Translations under genes and position numbers: made by a program
The notes under the pieces: generated by a model
What the model saw: only the letters and a program-made list of their open reading frames with translations
Told to the model about the DNA's origin: nothing
Database searches by the model: none
Part shown: piece after piece, positions 8,686-17,621 of the stretch
Position numbering within the stretch: position 1 is the stretch's first letter
Layout: each line of letters opens with the position of its first letter
NCBI RefSeq assembly: GCF_021246445.1
Contig: NZ_JAJQXW010000001.1
Location: forward strand, 682,001-746,000
Reading direction: 5' to 3'
Source: Rhabdothermincola salaria
GTDB taxonomy: Bacteria; Actinomycetota; Acidimicrobiia; Acidimicrobiales; Acidimicrobilacustridaceae
Length of the DNA stretch: 64,000 nt

Positions 8686-8781
8686 CGTCGTGAACGTGAG
8701 TGGGATCGAGCAGTCATTGCCCCCATGGTCCCACTGTCCGAGCCCCCTTGTCGCCCGCGGGGGCAATCGGCAGGTACGGCG

Positions 8782-8787
8782 TAGCCT
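8782..8787 (+). promoter_or_regulatory. Leaderless -10 box
   Basis: TAGCCT is followed by exactly 6 bases and ATG 8794, with no separate ribosome-binding site. This is the expected spacing for a leaderless transcript. Confidence 0.5.
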
Positions 8788-8793
8788 GAGGGT

Positions 8794-9159
8794 ATGGCCG
8801 ACTACGACATCAACTTCTCCGACAAGCGGCCGGACATGACCCGTGACGGGATGATCGTCACGGTCGAGGTGACGAGGGACGGCACCTACCTCGGTCAGAC
8901 GGCGGGGATCGTGGCGGGCAGCGACTACCGCCGCAAGTACAAGGAGGGTCGGCGGCTGACCCTGCTCTTCGACGGGGCGGCCCGGCACCTGGCCGAGCTC
9001 GTCGCCGACGACATCCGCGCCGGCGACTTCCGCGAGACCTGGCAGCTGGAGGCCCCCGTGGTGCCGCTGAGCGCCGAACGGGCCGGCGAGCTGGCCCAGT
9101 TCGACAGCATCCATGCGGCCCTCGCCGAGGGCGACCTGCTGCTTCGCGTCACGACCTGA
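8794..9159 (+). CDS. Uncharacterised 121-residue protein
   Basis: A soluble, mostly charged protein with no signal peptide, membrane segment or cysteine. It starts MADYDINFSDKRPDMTRDGM and alternates predicted strands and helices, including HLAELVADDIRAGDF. I do not recognise the family. GC-rich third positions and a leaderless -10 box immediately upstream support a real gene. It stands between the hairpin-rich gap and a gene on the opposite strand. Confidence 0.65.
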   Translation: MADYDINFSDKRPDMTRDGMIVTVEVTRDGTYLGQTAGIVAGSDYRRKYKEGRRLTLLFDGAARHLAELVADDIRAGDFRETWQLEAPVVPLSAERAGELAQFDSIHAALAEGDLLLRVTT

Positions 9160-9180
9160 GGGGGTCGTGTCCAGAGTCGC

Positions 9181-9573
9181 CTAGTTCCAGAACGGGCTCT
9201 CGGCCATGAAGCGGTTGGCGGGCCCGACGATCGCCACGGCGCCTCGGCACCCGTTCTCCAGGTGGACCCGGAGCGCAGTCCCGATCCGGAAGTCCTGTTC
9301 CGCGAGCAACCGGCCCTGCGGGCGGGGCCTCTGGCAGCCGGAGCTGGGATCGAACCGCACGACGACGCTGGTGCTCCCGGTCGAGGTGTGTGCGATGGCC
9401 GGGTGTCCCTGCAGCTCCGCGGTGGCCTGCTCGCCGCCCTCCGGCTCCGTGCCACCACCCGGCGGCACCGCTTCAGTCGTCGTCATAGCTGTGGATCGAC
9501 CGACTGCGCCGAGGTGGTTCGGGACCAAGGTCACGATCTCGTCGGCGAACGGCACTTCGGCACCCGGTCCCAC
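9181..9573 (-). CDS. Uncharacterised protein with two conserved-looking cysteines
   Basis: Up to 130 residues from GTG 9573; ATG 9486 (MTTTEAVPPGG) would give a 101-residue product and neither start has a good Shine-Dalgarno. The C-terminal 70 residues look like a compact beta-rich unit with a Cys pair (SSGCQRP and ENGCRGA) and the ending MAESPFWN. The N-terminal part is Gly/Glu/Pro-rich and low complexity. No family recognised. It lies 30 bases downstream of the anchored glycosidase-like gene on the same strand and may be its operon partner. Confidence 0.45.
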   Translation of the reverse strand: MGPGAEVPFADEIVTLVPNHLGAVGRSTAMTTTEAVPPGGGTEPEGGEQATAELQGHPAIAHTSTGSTSVVVRFDPSSGCQRPRPQGRLLAEQDFRIGTALRVHLENGCRGAVAIVGPANRFMAESPFWN

Positions 9574-9603
9574 CTGTGGGAGTCGCTCGGACCCGAGCGG
9601 CGC

Positions 9604-10614
9604 TCAGGGGCCGTCGGGGCCCGCGGGGTTGCGGTCGCCCAGCGCGCCGAGCACGGTCCACTGCGGGGGTGACGAGGTGGCCCAGTCGTACAAGCTGGCC
9701 CCGAGCACGCCGTCGCGGGCCTCGATGGCCTCGAGCATGCCCTGCACCTCGGCGACGGTGGCGCCGTCCGCGATGCCGCCGATGACGTGGATGGGGAGGT
9801 CGGGGTCGCCGGTGGCGGCGCGGATGCGGTCGATGTTCTCGCCCACGTACCGGTTCCCGTCCTGCCACTCGGGGAGGCGGATCGACCAGTAGGTCATGGG
9901 CAGGACCACGTCGTAGGTCTCGGCGATGTCGACCCACGGGAAGTCGGGCCAGAAGTCGGGGTTGACCTCCTGGACGTGGACTGCGGACAGGGTGATGCCC
10001 CCGAGGACCTGGTCGGGGAGCGCGGCGCGCAGCCCGTCGTTGAGCTCGGCGAGGCGGGCGTTGCGCTCGACCGGGTCCTCGATGGTCGTCGACTCGATGT
10101 CGACCGCCAGGCCGTCGACATCGAGCTCCGCCGACGCGAGGAGGCGTTCGAGGTCGACGTCGATGTCCTCCAGAGTGGGGAGGTACCAGGCCACGACCGA
10201 CAGGCCGTGCTCGTGGGCGGCGTCGATGAGCCCCTCGACCCGCTCCTGTTCGAGCACGGTCTGGTCGGGAACGCCCAGGTGCGAGGTCTGCAGGTACACG
10301 GTCTGGATGCCGAGGTCGGCCATGGCCGCGAGGTCGTCCTCGCCGACCACGGGCGTCTCGCCCCCCAGCGCCTGGGACCAGTCGAACGCGTCGACCCAGG
10401 CGCCCAGCCCCTGGTAGGGCTCGAGCGTCCACGGCTCGGCCGCCGGCCCCGTGGGACCGGAGTCCCGATCGAGCACCCACGCCACCCCGAACGCGAGCAG
10501 CGCCACGACGAGCAGTCCGGCGAGCACCAGCCCGCTGCGGCGCCTCGGTCGAGGTCCAGGGGTGGGTGCGTCGACTTCGCCGGTTGCGATCGGGGGAGCG
10601 TCATCGGCGGCCAT
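9604..10614 (-). CDS. Membrane-anchored glycoside-hydrolase-like TIM barrel
   Basis: A 336-residue type II membrane protein: a cytoplasmic basic stretch (RPRRRSG), one hydrophobic anchor at about 29-47, then an extracellular domain. The domain reads as a TIM barrel related to glycosidase-like families, with TVYLQTSHLG, GLSVVAWYLPTLED, then DGLAVDIES ending a strand (the Asp and Glu are candidate catalytic acids), DVVLPMTYWS and IHVIGGIADGATVAEVQGM. The substrate is unknown; cell-surface polysaccharide is a guess. Start ATG 10614 places the anchor correctly; longer in-frame starts add only arginine-rich sequence. Confidence 0.68.
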   Translation of the reverse strand: MAADDAPPIATGEVDAPTPGPRPRRRSGLVLAGLLVVALLAFGVAWVLDRDSGPTGPAAEPWTLEPYQGLGAWVDAFDWSQALGGETPVVGEDDLAAMADLGIQTVYLQTSHLGVPDQTVLEQERVEGLIDAAHEHGLSVVAWYLPTLEDIDVDLERLLASAELDVDGLAVDIESTTIEDPVERNARLAELNDGLRAALPDQVLGGITLSAVHVQEVNPDFWPDFPWVDIAETYDVVLPMTYWSIRLPEWQDGNRYVGENIDRIRAATGDPDLPIHVIGGIADGATVAEVQGMLEAIEARDGVLGASLYDWATSSPPQWTVLGALGDRNPAGPDGP

Positions 10615-10890
10615 ACGACCATCTCTACCCCGACTCCGGCCGCGGCCCGGCGTCGTGGGCGAGATCGTCGGGTGGGCGCCCCGACACCACCACCGACCGA
10701 CGCGGTCGGTTCTGCATCCGGGCCCGAGGAGGGTACGTTCCCCGACAGCGGTCCAAGGGGACGGGTTCGACACCGACCTACGGGCCATTCCGTCGGCCCC
10801 TCTCTGTGGCAACCGCCTGCCATGGATCGAGGGGCCGGCGCGACGCCCGCTGGAGTCCTGCGCCGGTCGGGCGGACGGCGGTAGCTGACG

Positions 10891-11733
10891 TCAGTTGGGC
10901 GGCTGGAGCCTGGCTCGCAGGTCGTCGAGGTCGAGGTCAGGATCCGGGTAGGCGAGCCCCATCGACTCGAGGGTCTCGACCAGCAGCGAGGCGATGGCCC
11001 AGTTGCGGTACCACTTGTGGTCCGAGGGGATGATGAACCAGGGCGCGTGATCGGTGCACGTCTGGCCGATGGCATCGCCGTAGGCCGCCTGGAACTCGTT
11101 CCACTGACGGCGGGTGTCCATGTCCGTGGGCGAGAACTTCCACCGCTTGTCGTCGCGCCGGAGGCGCCGCAAGAACCGTTCGCGTTGCTCGTCGAAGGAG
11201 ATGTGCAGCATGCACTTCACCACCACGGTGCCGTCGTCGGCGAGCTCGCGTTCGAAGGCGTTGATGTCGGCGATCCGCCCGGCGATCTCGTCGGGTTGGA
11301 GCGACCTCGTGGCCATGGGGACGATCACGTCCTCGTAGTGGGACCGATCGAACACGCCGAGCCGACCGCGCTCGGGCAGGGCGCGCCGGTGCCGCCAGAG
11401 GAAGTCGTGCTCGAGCTCTTCGTCCGTCGGCTTCGTGAACGATGCGGTCCGCACTCCGACCGGGTTGACTGCGGTGATCACGTGCTTGATCGTCCCGTTC
11501 TTCCCCGAGCAGTCCAACCCCTGGAGGACCAGGAGCACCTGCCGGGTCTCGGATGCGAACAGCAGCTCGTGGGCGTGGAAGAGCCGATCGCGAAGCTCTG
11601 ACTTCAGCTGGTCCTTCGCCGTCGACTTGGAGTCGACGAGAGGCGTCGAGCCGGCGTCGTAGCCGGCGAGGTTGACGGTCCCGTCGGCGGGGCGGGCGCG
11701 GAACTCCTGGTGGATCTGGCGTGGGTCGGGCAT
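10891..11733 (-). CDS. Polyphosphate kinase 2 family protein
   Basis: A 280-residue PPK2 kinase, which moves phosphate between inorganic polyphosphate and nucleotides. Walker A is present as LQGLDCSGKNGTIKH, the lid and substrate region as KPTDEELEHDFLWRHRRALP, and Walker B as GVFDRSHYEDVIVP; the C-terminal RWKFSPTDMDTRRQW and PWFIIPSDHKWYRNW motifs complete the family pattern. Length is normal for single-domain PPK2. Start ATG 11733 has the strong ribosome site GAGGAGG. Whether it uses AMP, ADP or NMPs and NDPs alike cannot be settled from sequence alone. Confidence 0.93.
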   Translation of the reverse strand: MPDPRQIHQEFRARPADGTVNLAGYDAGSTPLVDSKSTAKDQLKSELRDRLFHAHELLFASETRQVLLVLQGLDCSGKNGTIKHVITAVNPVGVRTASFTKPTDEELEHDFLWRHRRALPERGRLGVFDRSHYEDVIVPMATRSLQPDEIAGRIADINAFERELADDGTVVVKCMLHISFDEQRERFLRRLRRDDKRWKFSPTDMDTRRQWNEFQAAYGDAIGQTCTDHAPWFIIPSDHKWYRNWAIASLLVETLESMGLAYPDPDLDLDDLRARLQPPN

Positions 11734-11887
11734 CTGACCTCCTCGGAGCCCCGACCTACCCGCCCGGTGCACCCCAGTCCCCTGCGCCGACGCGCCGGGC
11801 GTCTCACCGCGCCGACGGATCGGCATGGGTCCCCGACGGTGGCGCCCTCCTGCATGGGACCGCCCGTACGCGGGTAGGCGCCGCCCC

Positions 11888-14506
11888 ATGACGGCACGTG
11901 CCCTGGTCCGAACCGTGCTCCTGCTGGGCCTGGTCGCCCTCGTGGGCTGGTCCCGCCCCGCGGCGGCTCAGACCAGCGGTCTGCCCGACTTCACGGCCGA
12001 CGAGTTCGTCGCCTTCTACGACCAGCTCGACCTGCCGGGCACCCGACCGCTGACGGCGGCGCCGCGCATCACGGGCGTGCCTGGGGCCGACGATCGCATC
12101 GTGGACCTCGCCCGCCTCGCCGGCTACCAGCTGCGACCCGTCGCGTCGGTGCCCCTCACCGCCACCGGTGGCGTTTTGGTGCAGCCGGCGGCCGCCGCCC
12201 CCTTCGATCGCCTGGCCGCCGCCGCCTGGGCCGCCGGCAACCCGTTGGTGGCCGTCTCCGAGTTCCGCAGCGTCGACGAGCAACGGGAGATCTTCCTCGC
12301 CGAGCTGCGCGCGGAGGGGCGACAGCGGATCGGCCGGCCCTACACCACGTCCGAGATCGCCATCGGGTCCGCCGATGCGGCCATCCGTGAGGTGCTCCGA
12401 CTCCACTCGGTGCCCGGCTTCTCCCACCACCACTCGGGCCACGCCGTGGACGTCACGGTGCCGGGAAGCGGGCTCGGCGCCTTCGAGGGCAGCGCTGCCC
12501 AGGCCTGGCTCGCCGCCGACAACCACGCCAACGCCAAGATCCACGGGTTCATCCCGAGCTACCCCGAGGGGGCCACGGACATCGGACCCGTGCCCGAGCC
12601 GTGGCAGTACGTGTACGTCGGTGTGGACCGGCTCCGGTGCGCCCAGGACGTCATCGACCTGCAGGATCCCGACGCCCCGAGCCGCTGCCCCGTGGGCTTC
12701 CTCGACCGCGTGAGCGTGGACGGGACACGCGTCACGGTGGCGGGCTGGGCCGCCGATCCCGACGTCCCCACCGGGCCGATCGACGTGCACCTCTACGTCG
12801 ACGGCCAGGGGGCCGCCATCGTGCGGGCGGACGACCACCGCCCCGACGTGGCCGAGCAGACGCCGTTCGGACCCAACCACGGATTCCGCGCCACCCTCGT
12901 GCTCGGGCAGGGGACCCACGAGGTCTGCGCCTACGCCATCAACGACCGCCCCGGCGACGCCAACCGCCTCCTGGGCTGTCGCACCGTGGAGGTCTCCACC
13001 GCCGAGCCGGTCGGCAGCCTCGACGAGGTTCGCCCCCAGGGCACCGCGCTCCGGATCCGGGGCTGGGCCGCGGACCCCGACCTGCCTGAACGCGCCCTCG
13101 ACGTCCACGTCTACGTCGACGGTGTCGGATACGCCGTGCGCGCCGACGAGTACCGCTCCGACCTCCAGGCGGGCACCCCGTTCGGAGGCTTCCACGGGTT
13201 CAGCCTGACCGTCGACGTGCCCGCCGGGGGCCACACAGCCTGCGCCTACGCCATCGCCGCGCAGAGGGGCGAGAGCAACCAGCTGCTGGGCTGCGCCAGC
13301 GCCGCGGTGCTCGGCGACGAGCCCACCGGTGCCCTCGACGTCGTACGCACCGTCGGCGACGAGACCGTCCGGGTCCAGGGTTGGGCGGTGGACGCCGAGG
13401 TGCCCGACGAGGCCCTGCCGGTCCACGTCTACGCCAACGGTCGTGGCGTCGCCGTCACCACCGCCGACCGGGCTCGGTCGGACGTCGACCGGGCCTACGG
13501 CGTCGGCCGTGACCATGGGTTCGACGCTCGGTTCGGTCTCGATGTCGGACGCCACGACGTGTGCGCCTACGCCATCGCCGTGCAGCCCGGTGAGCCGAAC
13601 GTCCTCCTCGGGTGCCGCACCGTCACCGTCGTGGGCGAGCGCCCCGTGGGCGTGCTCGACGTCCTGCGCCTCGACGGCGACGCTGTCCTCGTCGCGGGGT
13701 GGGCCGCCGACCCGGACTGGCCCACCACGCCGATCGAGGTGCAGGTGAGCATCGACGGCGTCCCCGAGAGGTTGCTCGCCGACGGCTACCGTCCCGACGT
13801 GGCCTCCGCCACGATGTTCGGCCCCAACCACGGGTTCGGAGTTCGCCGTGGCCTCGCTCCCGGACCCCACGAGATCTGCGTCACGGCGCTACCCGCCGAC
13901 GCCGGCGAGGTGCCCACCGCCTTCGGCTGCGCCACCCTGACGGTCGCGTCGGCGCCGGGCGTCATCCACCTGACGTTCGACGACGGGCCCCATCCCACCT
14001 GGACGCCCGAGGTCCTCGACGTGCTCGACCGGTACGGCGCCGCCGCCACCTTCTTCCCGATCGGCAGCGCCGCGGAGCAGCAGCCGGGGCTCGTCGACGA
14101 GATCGCGGCCCTGGGCCACACCCTCGGCAACCAGACCTACGACCACGTGCGGCTGACGGAGGTCGACCTCGAGGAGTTCACCTACCAGGTCGAAACCGCC
14201 GAGGCAGCCATCAGCCCGCACGGCACCCAGTGCCTTCGCCCGCCCTACGGAGCGGTGGACGACACCGTTCGCGACCGGGCGGCCGCACTCGGGTACGAGG
14301 TGGTGCTCTGGTCCGTCGACACCGAGGACTGGAGGCTGCCGGGCGCCGACGTGATCGCCGATCGCATCGTCGCCGGCGCCGAGGACGGCGCGGTCGTCCT
14401 GCTGCACGACGGCGGCGATGAGCTCCGCAGCCAGACCGTCTCCGGCCTCGACGCCGCGCTCGACCGGCTCACCGACGAGGGTTGGCGCTTCGAGCCCGTC
14501 TGCTGA
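11888..14506 (+). CDS. Secreted VanY-like peptidase / 4-repeat / NodB deacetylase fusion
   Basis: An 872-residue exported protein. A signal peptide (about 1-26, ending AAAQT) is followed by an M15 VanY-like D-Ala-D-Ala carboxypeptidase domain with SHHHSGHAVDV near residue 178 and EPWQYVYVG near 237. Four repeats of about 105 residues follow (starting near 268, 374, 479 and 584), each with a form of LDxVxxxGxxVxVxGWAxDPD, VHVYVDG and YAI. A NodB polysaccharide deacetylase domain (692-872) has LTFDDGPHPTW, GNQTYDH, LRPPYG and DTEDW. Both catalytic domains show Gln where zinc-binding His is usual (Q240 in the ExWH position, Q749 in the H(S/T)xxxH position). The protein probably acts on the cell wall or is a catalytically altered binder. 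Confidence 0.88.
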   Translation: MTARALVRTVLLLGLVALVGWSRPAAAQTSGLPDFTADEFVAFYDQLDLPGTRPLTAAPRITGVPGADDRIVDLARLAGYQLRPVASVPLTATGGVLVQPAAAAPFDRLAAAAWAAGNPLVAVSEFRSVDEQREIFLAELRAEGRQRIGRPYTTSEIAIGSADAAIREVLRLHSVPGFSHHHSGHAVDVTVPGSGLGAFEGSAAQAWLAADNHANAKIHGFIPSYPEGATDIGPVPEPWQYVYVGVDRLRCAQDVIDLQDPDAPSRCPVGFLDRVSVDGTRVTVAGWAADPDVPTGPIDVHLYVDGQGAAIVRADDHRPDVAEQTPFGPNHGFRATLVLGQGTHEVCAYAINDRPGDANRLLGCRTVEVSTAEPVGSLDEVRPQGTALRIRGWAADPDLPERALDVHVYVDGVGYAVRADEYRSDLQAGTPFGGFHGFSLTVDVPAGGHTACAYAIAAQRGESNQLLGCASAAVLGDEPTGALDVVRTVGDETVRVQGWAVDAEVPDEALPVHVYANGRGVAVTTADRARSDVDRAYGVGRDHGFDARFGLDVGRHDVCAYAIAVQPGEPNVLLGCRTVTVVGERPVGVLDVLRLDGDAVLVAGWAADPDWPTTPIEVQVSIDGVPERLLADGYRPDVASATMFGPNHGFGVRRGLAPGPHEICVTALPADAGEVPTAFGCATLTVASAPGVIHLTFDDGPHPTWTPEVLDVLDRYGAAATFFPIGSAAEQQPGLVDEIAALGHTLGNQTYDHVRLTEVDLEEFTYQVETAEAAISPHGTQCLRPPYGAVDDTVRDRAAALGYEVVLWSVDTEDWRLPGADVIADRIVAGAEDGAVVLLHDGGDELRSQTVSGLDAALDRLTDEGWRFEPVC

Positions 14507-14585
14507 GCGGCCCGTTCCCTCGGTGCGGCGGGTGGGCCGACTAGCTTGTCCTCGGCCACCGCAGCTCCGACGACGGGAGTGGTCC

Positions 14586-15536
14586 ATGAGCGAGGAGCAG
14601 GGCGCAGCCGGCGTGGCCATCGAGGTGGAGAACCTCACCAAGCGCTACGGCGACGCGAGCGTGGTCGACGACCTGACGTTCAGCGTGCGACCCGGGCGGG
14701 TCACCGGGTTCCTCGGGCCGAACGGTGCCGGCAAGTCCACGGCGATGCGCATGATCCTCGGACTGGCCGCACCGACCCGAGGTCGGGCCACGATCGGCGG
14801 TCGTCGCTACGCCGACCTCGACGCACCGGTGCGCACCGTGGGCGCCCTCCTCGAAGCCAACGCCTTCCACCCGGGCCGCAGCGGCCGCAACCACCTCCGG
14901 GTCCTCTGCGACGCCGCCGGGCTCCCGGCCTCGCGGGTGCACGAGGTCCTCGAGACGGTCGAGCTCACCGCCGCGGCCGACAAGCGGGTCGGCGCCTACT
15001 CGCTCGGCATGCGCCAACGCCTCGGCGTGGCCGGCGCCCTGCTCGGCGATCCGGCGGTCCTGGTCCTGGACGAGCCCGCCAACGGACTCGACCCACAGGG
15101 GATCCACACGATGCGCGACCTCCTGCGCGGCTACGCCGACCGAGGACGGACGGTGCTCGTCTCGAGCCACCTGCTCGCCGAGATGGAGCTCCTCGCCGAC
15201 GACCTCGTCGTCATCGCGGCGGGACGGCTGGTCGCCAGCGCCTCGCTCGCCGAGCTGCAACACGCGGAGATCGTCGTGCGGACCCCGTCGACGGAGATCC
15301 TGGCCGCTGCGCTGCGCCGGGTCGGCCCCGACGTGATGGTCGAGGAGACCCTCGAGGCCTCGGATCGCCTGCTCGTGCGAGGGCTGTCGATCGATGCGGT
15401 CGGCGAGTGCGCCCACCGGTGCGGGGTGGTCCTCCACGAGCTGTCGACGCACGTCGGATCGCTCGAGGAGCGCTTCCTCGCCTGGACCACCACGACGCCC
15501 ACCAGCGAGCCGGGCGACCCGAGCCGACCGGCATGA
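14586..15536 (+). CDS. ABC transporter ATP-binding protein
   Basis: A 316-residue ABC-2 type ATPase. Walker A GFLGPNGAGKST, the signature YSLGMRQRLGVAGALL, Walker B VLVLDEPANGLDPQG and the switch His in SSHLLAEME are intact. The C-terminal 80 residues form the usual accessory domain of drug or bacitracin-type exporters. Start ATG 14586 follows GGGAGTGG. Its stop overlaps the next gene's start (ATGA), so it couples with the permease to form a half-size exporter; the cargo is unknown. Confidence 0.92.
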   Translation: MSEEQGAAGVAIEVENLTKRYGDASVVDDLTFSVRPGRVTGFLGPNGAGKSTAMRMILGLAAPTRGRATIGGRRYADLDAPVRTVGALLEANAFHPGRSGRNHLRVLCDAAGLPASRVHEVLETVELTAAADKRVGAYSLGMRQRLGVAGALLGDPAVLVLDEPANGLDPQGIHTMRDLLRGYADRGRTVLVSSHLLAEMELLADDLVVIAAGRLVASASLAELQHAEIVVRTPSTEILAAALRRVGPDVMVEETLEASDRLLVRGLSIDAVGECAHRCGVVLHELSTHVGSLEERFLAWTTTTPTSEPGDPSRPA

Positions 15537-16279
15537 CGATGACCGGCCTGTTCCGATCGGAGCTGCGCAAGCTCACCACGACGGCGATGCCACTCGCCTT
15601 CGTCGCCGTGCTCGTCGTCCTCGCCGGCATCAACGCGGTGGCGGTCGCCTTCGGCACCGACGCCGACGGCTCCAAGGCGTTCGTCTCGACGGCGGCCGAC
15701 CAACGCTCCCTGGTCGCCTTCGCGGCCAACGCCACCATGCTCGCCGGCCTCTTCGGAGCCATCGCCGTCGCCCGGGAGTACGGCCACGGCACGGTGATCC
15801 ACACCTTCCTCGCCGCTCCCCGCCGCCACCGCGCCGTGCTCGCCCAGTTCGCCGCCGTCGGCCTCGGTGGGGCCCTGCTCGGGCTGCTCGGTGCCGCCCT
15901 GACGATCCTCGGCATGACGCTCGCCCTGCCCACCACCGACTTCGGGTTCCTCATCCCCGCCGACGGGGTGGCCCAGGTGCTCGCCGCGTCGACGCTGTGC
16001 GGTGCGGCCGGGGCCGTCCTCGGCGCCGGGATCGGGACCCTGGTGCGCAACACCGGCGGCGCCGTCACCGGTGCCGTGCTCGTCCTGCTGGTGGCGCCGC
16101 CGCTCGTCGTGCAGCTCGCCAGCGGCACGGCGTCGTGGATGCCGGCCACGCTCGCGTCGGTCCTGTCCGGCGTCACGACCGAGGTCGGCATCGCCTCGGC
16201 CGCGGCCGCCATCTGTGGCTGGGCCGCCGTGCCGGCCGCGCTGGCGATCCTGGCGGTCCGCCGGCGCGACGTGGTCTGA
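15533..16279 (+). CDS. ABC-2 type permease
   Basis: A 248-residue protein with six hydrophobic segments, a typical ABC-2 permease size. It starts with FRSELRKLTTTAMPL, a common first amphipathic stretch of this family, and shows AIAVAREYGHGTVIHTFLAAPRR between helices 2 and 3. It overlaps the ATPase by 4 bases and should supply the membrane channel of that exporter. No duplicated permease is present, so a homodimer is expected. Confidence 0.88.
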   Translation: MTMTGLFRSELRKLTTTAMPLAFVAVLVVLAGINAVAVAFGTDADGSKAFVSTAADQRSLVAFAANATMLAGLFGAIAVAREYGHGTVIHTFLAAPRRHRAVLAQFAAVGLGGALLGLLGAALTILGMTLALPTTDFGFLIPADGVAQVLAASTLCGAAGAVLGAGIGTLVRNTGGAVTGAVLVLLVAPPLVVQLASGTASWMPATLASVLSGVTTEVGIASAAAAICGWAAVPAALAILAVRRRDVV

Positions 16280-16431
16280 GCGCACCCGCCCCCTCTCGGT
16301 GCGAGGGTCGCGGCGACCCACCGGCACGGATCGCCGTCGGGAGGGGTTGGCCCCGACGCGGGGGTCGAGTCCGGTGAGAGGGCCTGGCCCCGGGGGGACC
16401 GACGGCCCTGTCGGGCCCGCGCCGGGATCCC

Positions 16432-16437
16432 TACCGT
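16432..16437 (+). promoter_or_regulatory. Possible -10 box before PLDc_N-ABC gene
   Basis: TACCGT is followed 8 bases later by GTG 16446 and overlaps the region of the alternative GTG 16440. This would fit a leaderless transcript using GTG 16446. Confidence 0.35.
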
Positions 16438-16439
16438 GA

Positions 16440-17621
16440 GTGACTGTGTCGGACGTGCTGTGGGTCGTCGTCGCCGTCTTCGTGGTGCTCGTCGGGGTGT
16501 GCCTCGTCGATCTGGCCCGCCACGACGCCCGCTACCTGCCCAAGTGGGCCTGGGCGCTGATCATCGTGCTCGTCTCGTTCCCGGTCGGCCCGATCGCCTG
16601 GTTCCTGGTCGGGCGGGTGCCGGCGGGGGAGGAGGCCGGACCGCAGACCGTGCCGCCACCGCCGTCCGCGACGGCGGCCCGCCCGATCCGTGCGGCAGCC
16701 TCCCAGCGCCCGGCACCAGGAGCAGGCCTCGACCCCACCCGCCCGGCGATGGTGCGCACGGAGGGACTGAGCAAGATCTATGGCGACACGGCCGCCCTGG
16801 ACCGCGTCGACCTCTGCGTTCCCACCGGCAGCACCTACGGTCTGATCGGCCCCAACGGGTCCGGCAAGACGACCATGCTCTCGGTGCTCGCCGGGCTCCG
16901 TCGCCCCACCTCGGGAGAGGTGGAGCTCGCCACCACCCGTCAGCGCATGGGGCTGCTGGTCGACACCCCCCTCTTCGAACCGTGGCTCACCGCCCGCGAG
17001 GTCGTCGACCTCGCCCGCCACCTCACCGCCCCGGAGGCACCCGCGGAGCGGGTGGACCAGGTGCTCGGCGATGTCGGGCTCGGCGATGCCGTGGACCGGC
17101 GTTGCGGCGGCTTCTCCCGGGGCATGCTGCAGCGCCTGGGTCTGGCCGGCTGCCTGGTCGGCGACCCGGATCTGGTCGTGCTCGACGAGCCGTCCTCGGC
17201 CCTCGACCCCGCCGGTCGTCGCGAGGTGCTCGACCTGGTCGGCCGCCTGGCCCACACCAAGACCGTGCTGCTGTCGACGCACATCCTCTCCGACGTGCAG
17301 CAGGTGTGCGACACGGTCGGGGTCATCGACCGGGGCCGCCTGCTCTTCCAGGGGCCGCTCTCCGACCTCCTCGCCCGCACGTCCACCTCCTACCTCCTGC
17401 AGGTCCGACCACCGGCGGATGACCTCGCCACGATGCTGGGCGCCCAGGAGTGGGCCGAGGAGGTCCACGAGTACGCGCCGGGGCGGATCCGCATGGTGGT
17501 CAGCGATGCCATCACCGCCGAGAAGGACGTCCCCGGGTTGCTGGCCGCCTGTCGGGCTCCGCTCGTCTCGTTCACACCGGCCACCGACCTGGAGAGCGCG
17601 TTCCTGGAGCTCACGTCATGA
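16440..17621 (+). CDS. ABC ATPase with N-terminal PLDc_N membrane domain
   Basis: A 393-residue fusion. Residues about 5-60 form a two-helix PLDc_N-type module (ARYLPKWAWALIIVLVSFPV, then GPIAWFLVGR), normally the membrane head of phospholipase D nuclease-like or sensor-type proteins. A Pro/Ala-rich linker leads to a complete ABC ATPase from about residue 105: Walker A GLIGPNGSGKTT, signature FSRGMLQRLGLA, Walker B LVVLDEPSSALDP, switch His in STHILSD. The ATPase would be held at the membrane beside its permease. Start GTG 16440 is used; GTG 16446 is equally likely. Its stop overlaps the permease start by 4 bases. Confidence 0.87.
   Translation: MTVSDVLWVVVAVFVVLVGVCLVDLARHDARYLPKWAWALIIVLVSFPVGPIAWFLVGRVPAGEEAGPQTVPPPPSATAARPIRAAASQRPAPGAGLDPTRPAMVRTEGLSKIYGDTAALDRVDLCVPTGSTYGLIGPNGSGKTTMLSVLAGLRRPTSGEVELATTRQRMGLLVDTPLFEPWLTAREVVDLARHLTAPEAPAERVDQVLGDVGLGDAVDRRCGGFSRGMLQRLGLAGCLVGDPDLVVLDEPSSALDPAGRREVLDLVGRLAHTKTVLLSTHILSDVQQVCDTVGVIDRGRLLFQGPLSDLLARTSTSYLLQVRPPADDLATMLGAQEWAEEVHEYAPGRIRMVVSDAITAEKDVPGLLAACRAPLVSFTPATDLESAFLELTS

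Larger units (their letters stand above)
8325..8793. other. Hairpin-rich 469-base gap, no protein gene recognised
   Basis: No frame gives a recognisable protein and I could not fold a tRNA on either strand. The gap holds three strong hairpins (8347-8375, 8536-8566, 8647-8680, listed separately) and a fourth, looser inverted repeat, ATTGCCCCC at 8716-8724 against GGGGGCAAT at 8759-8767, just before the next gene's -10 box. The stretch 8376-8535 between the first two hairpins could encode a small RNA, but nothing proves it. Confidence 0.4.

Noticed and set aside
9337-9361. TGGGATCGAACC resembling the T-arm of a minus-strand tRNA
   Set aside because: The bases are part of the minus-strand frame (VVRFDPSSG) and no acceptor or anticodon stem can be drawn around them.
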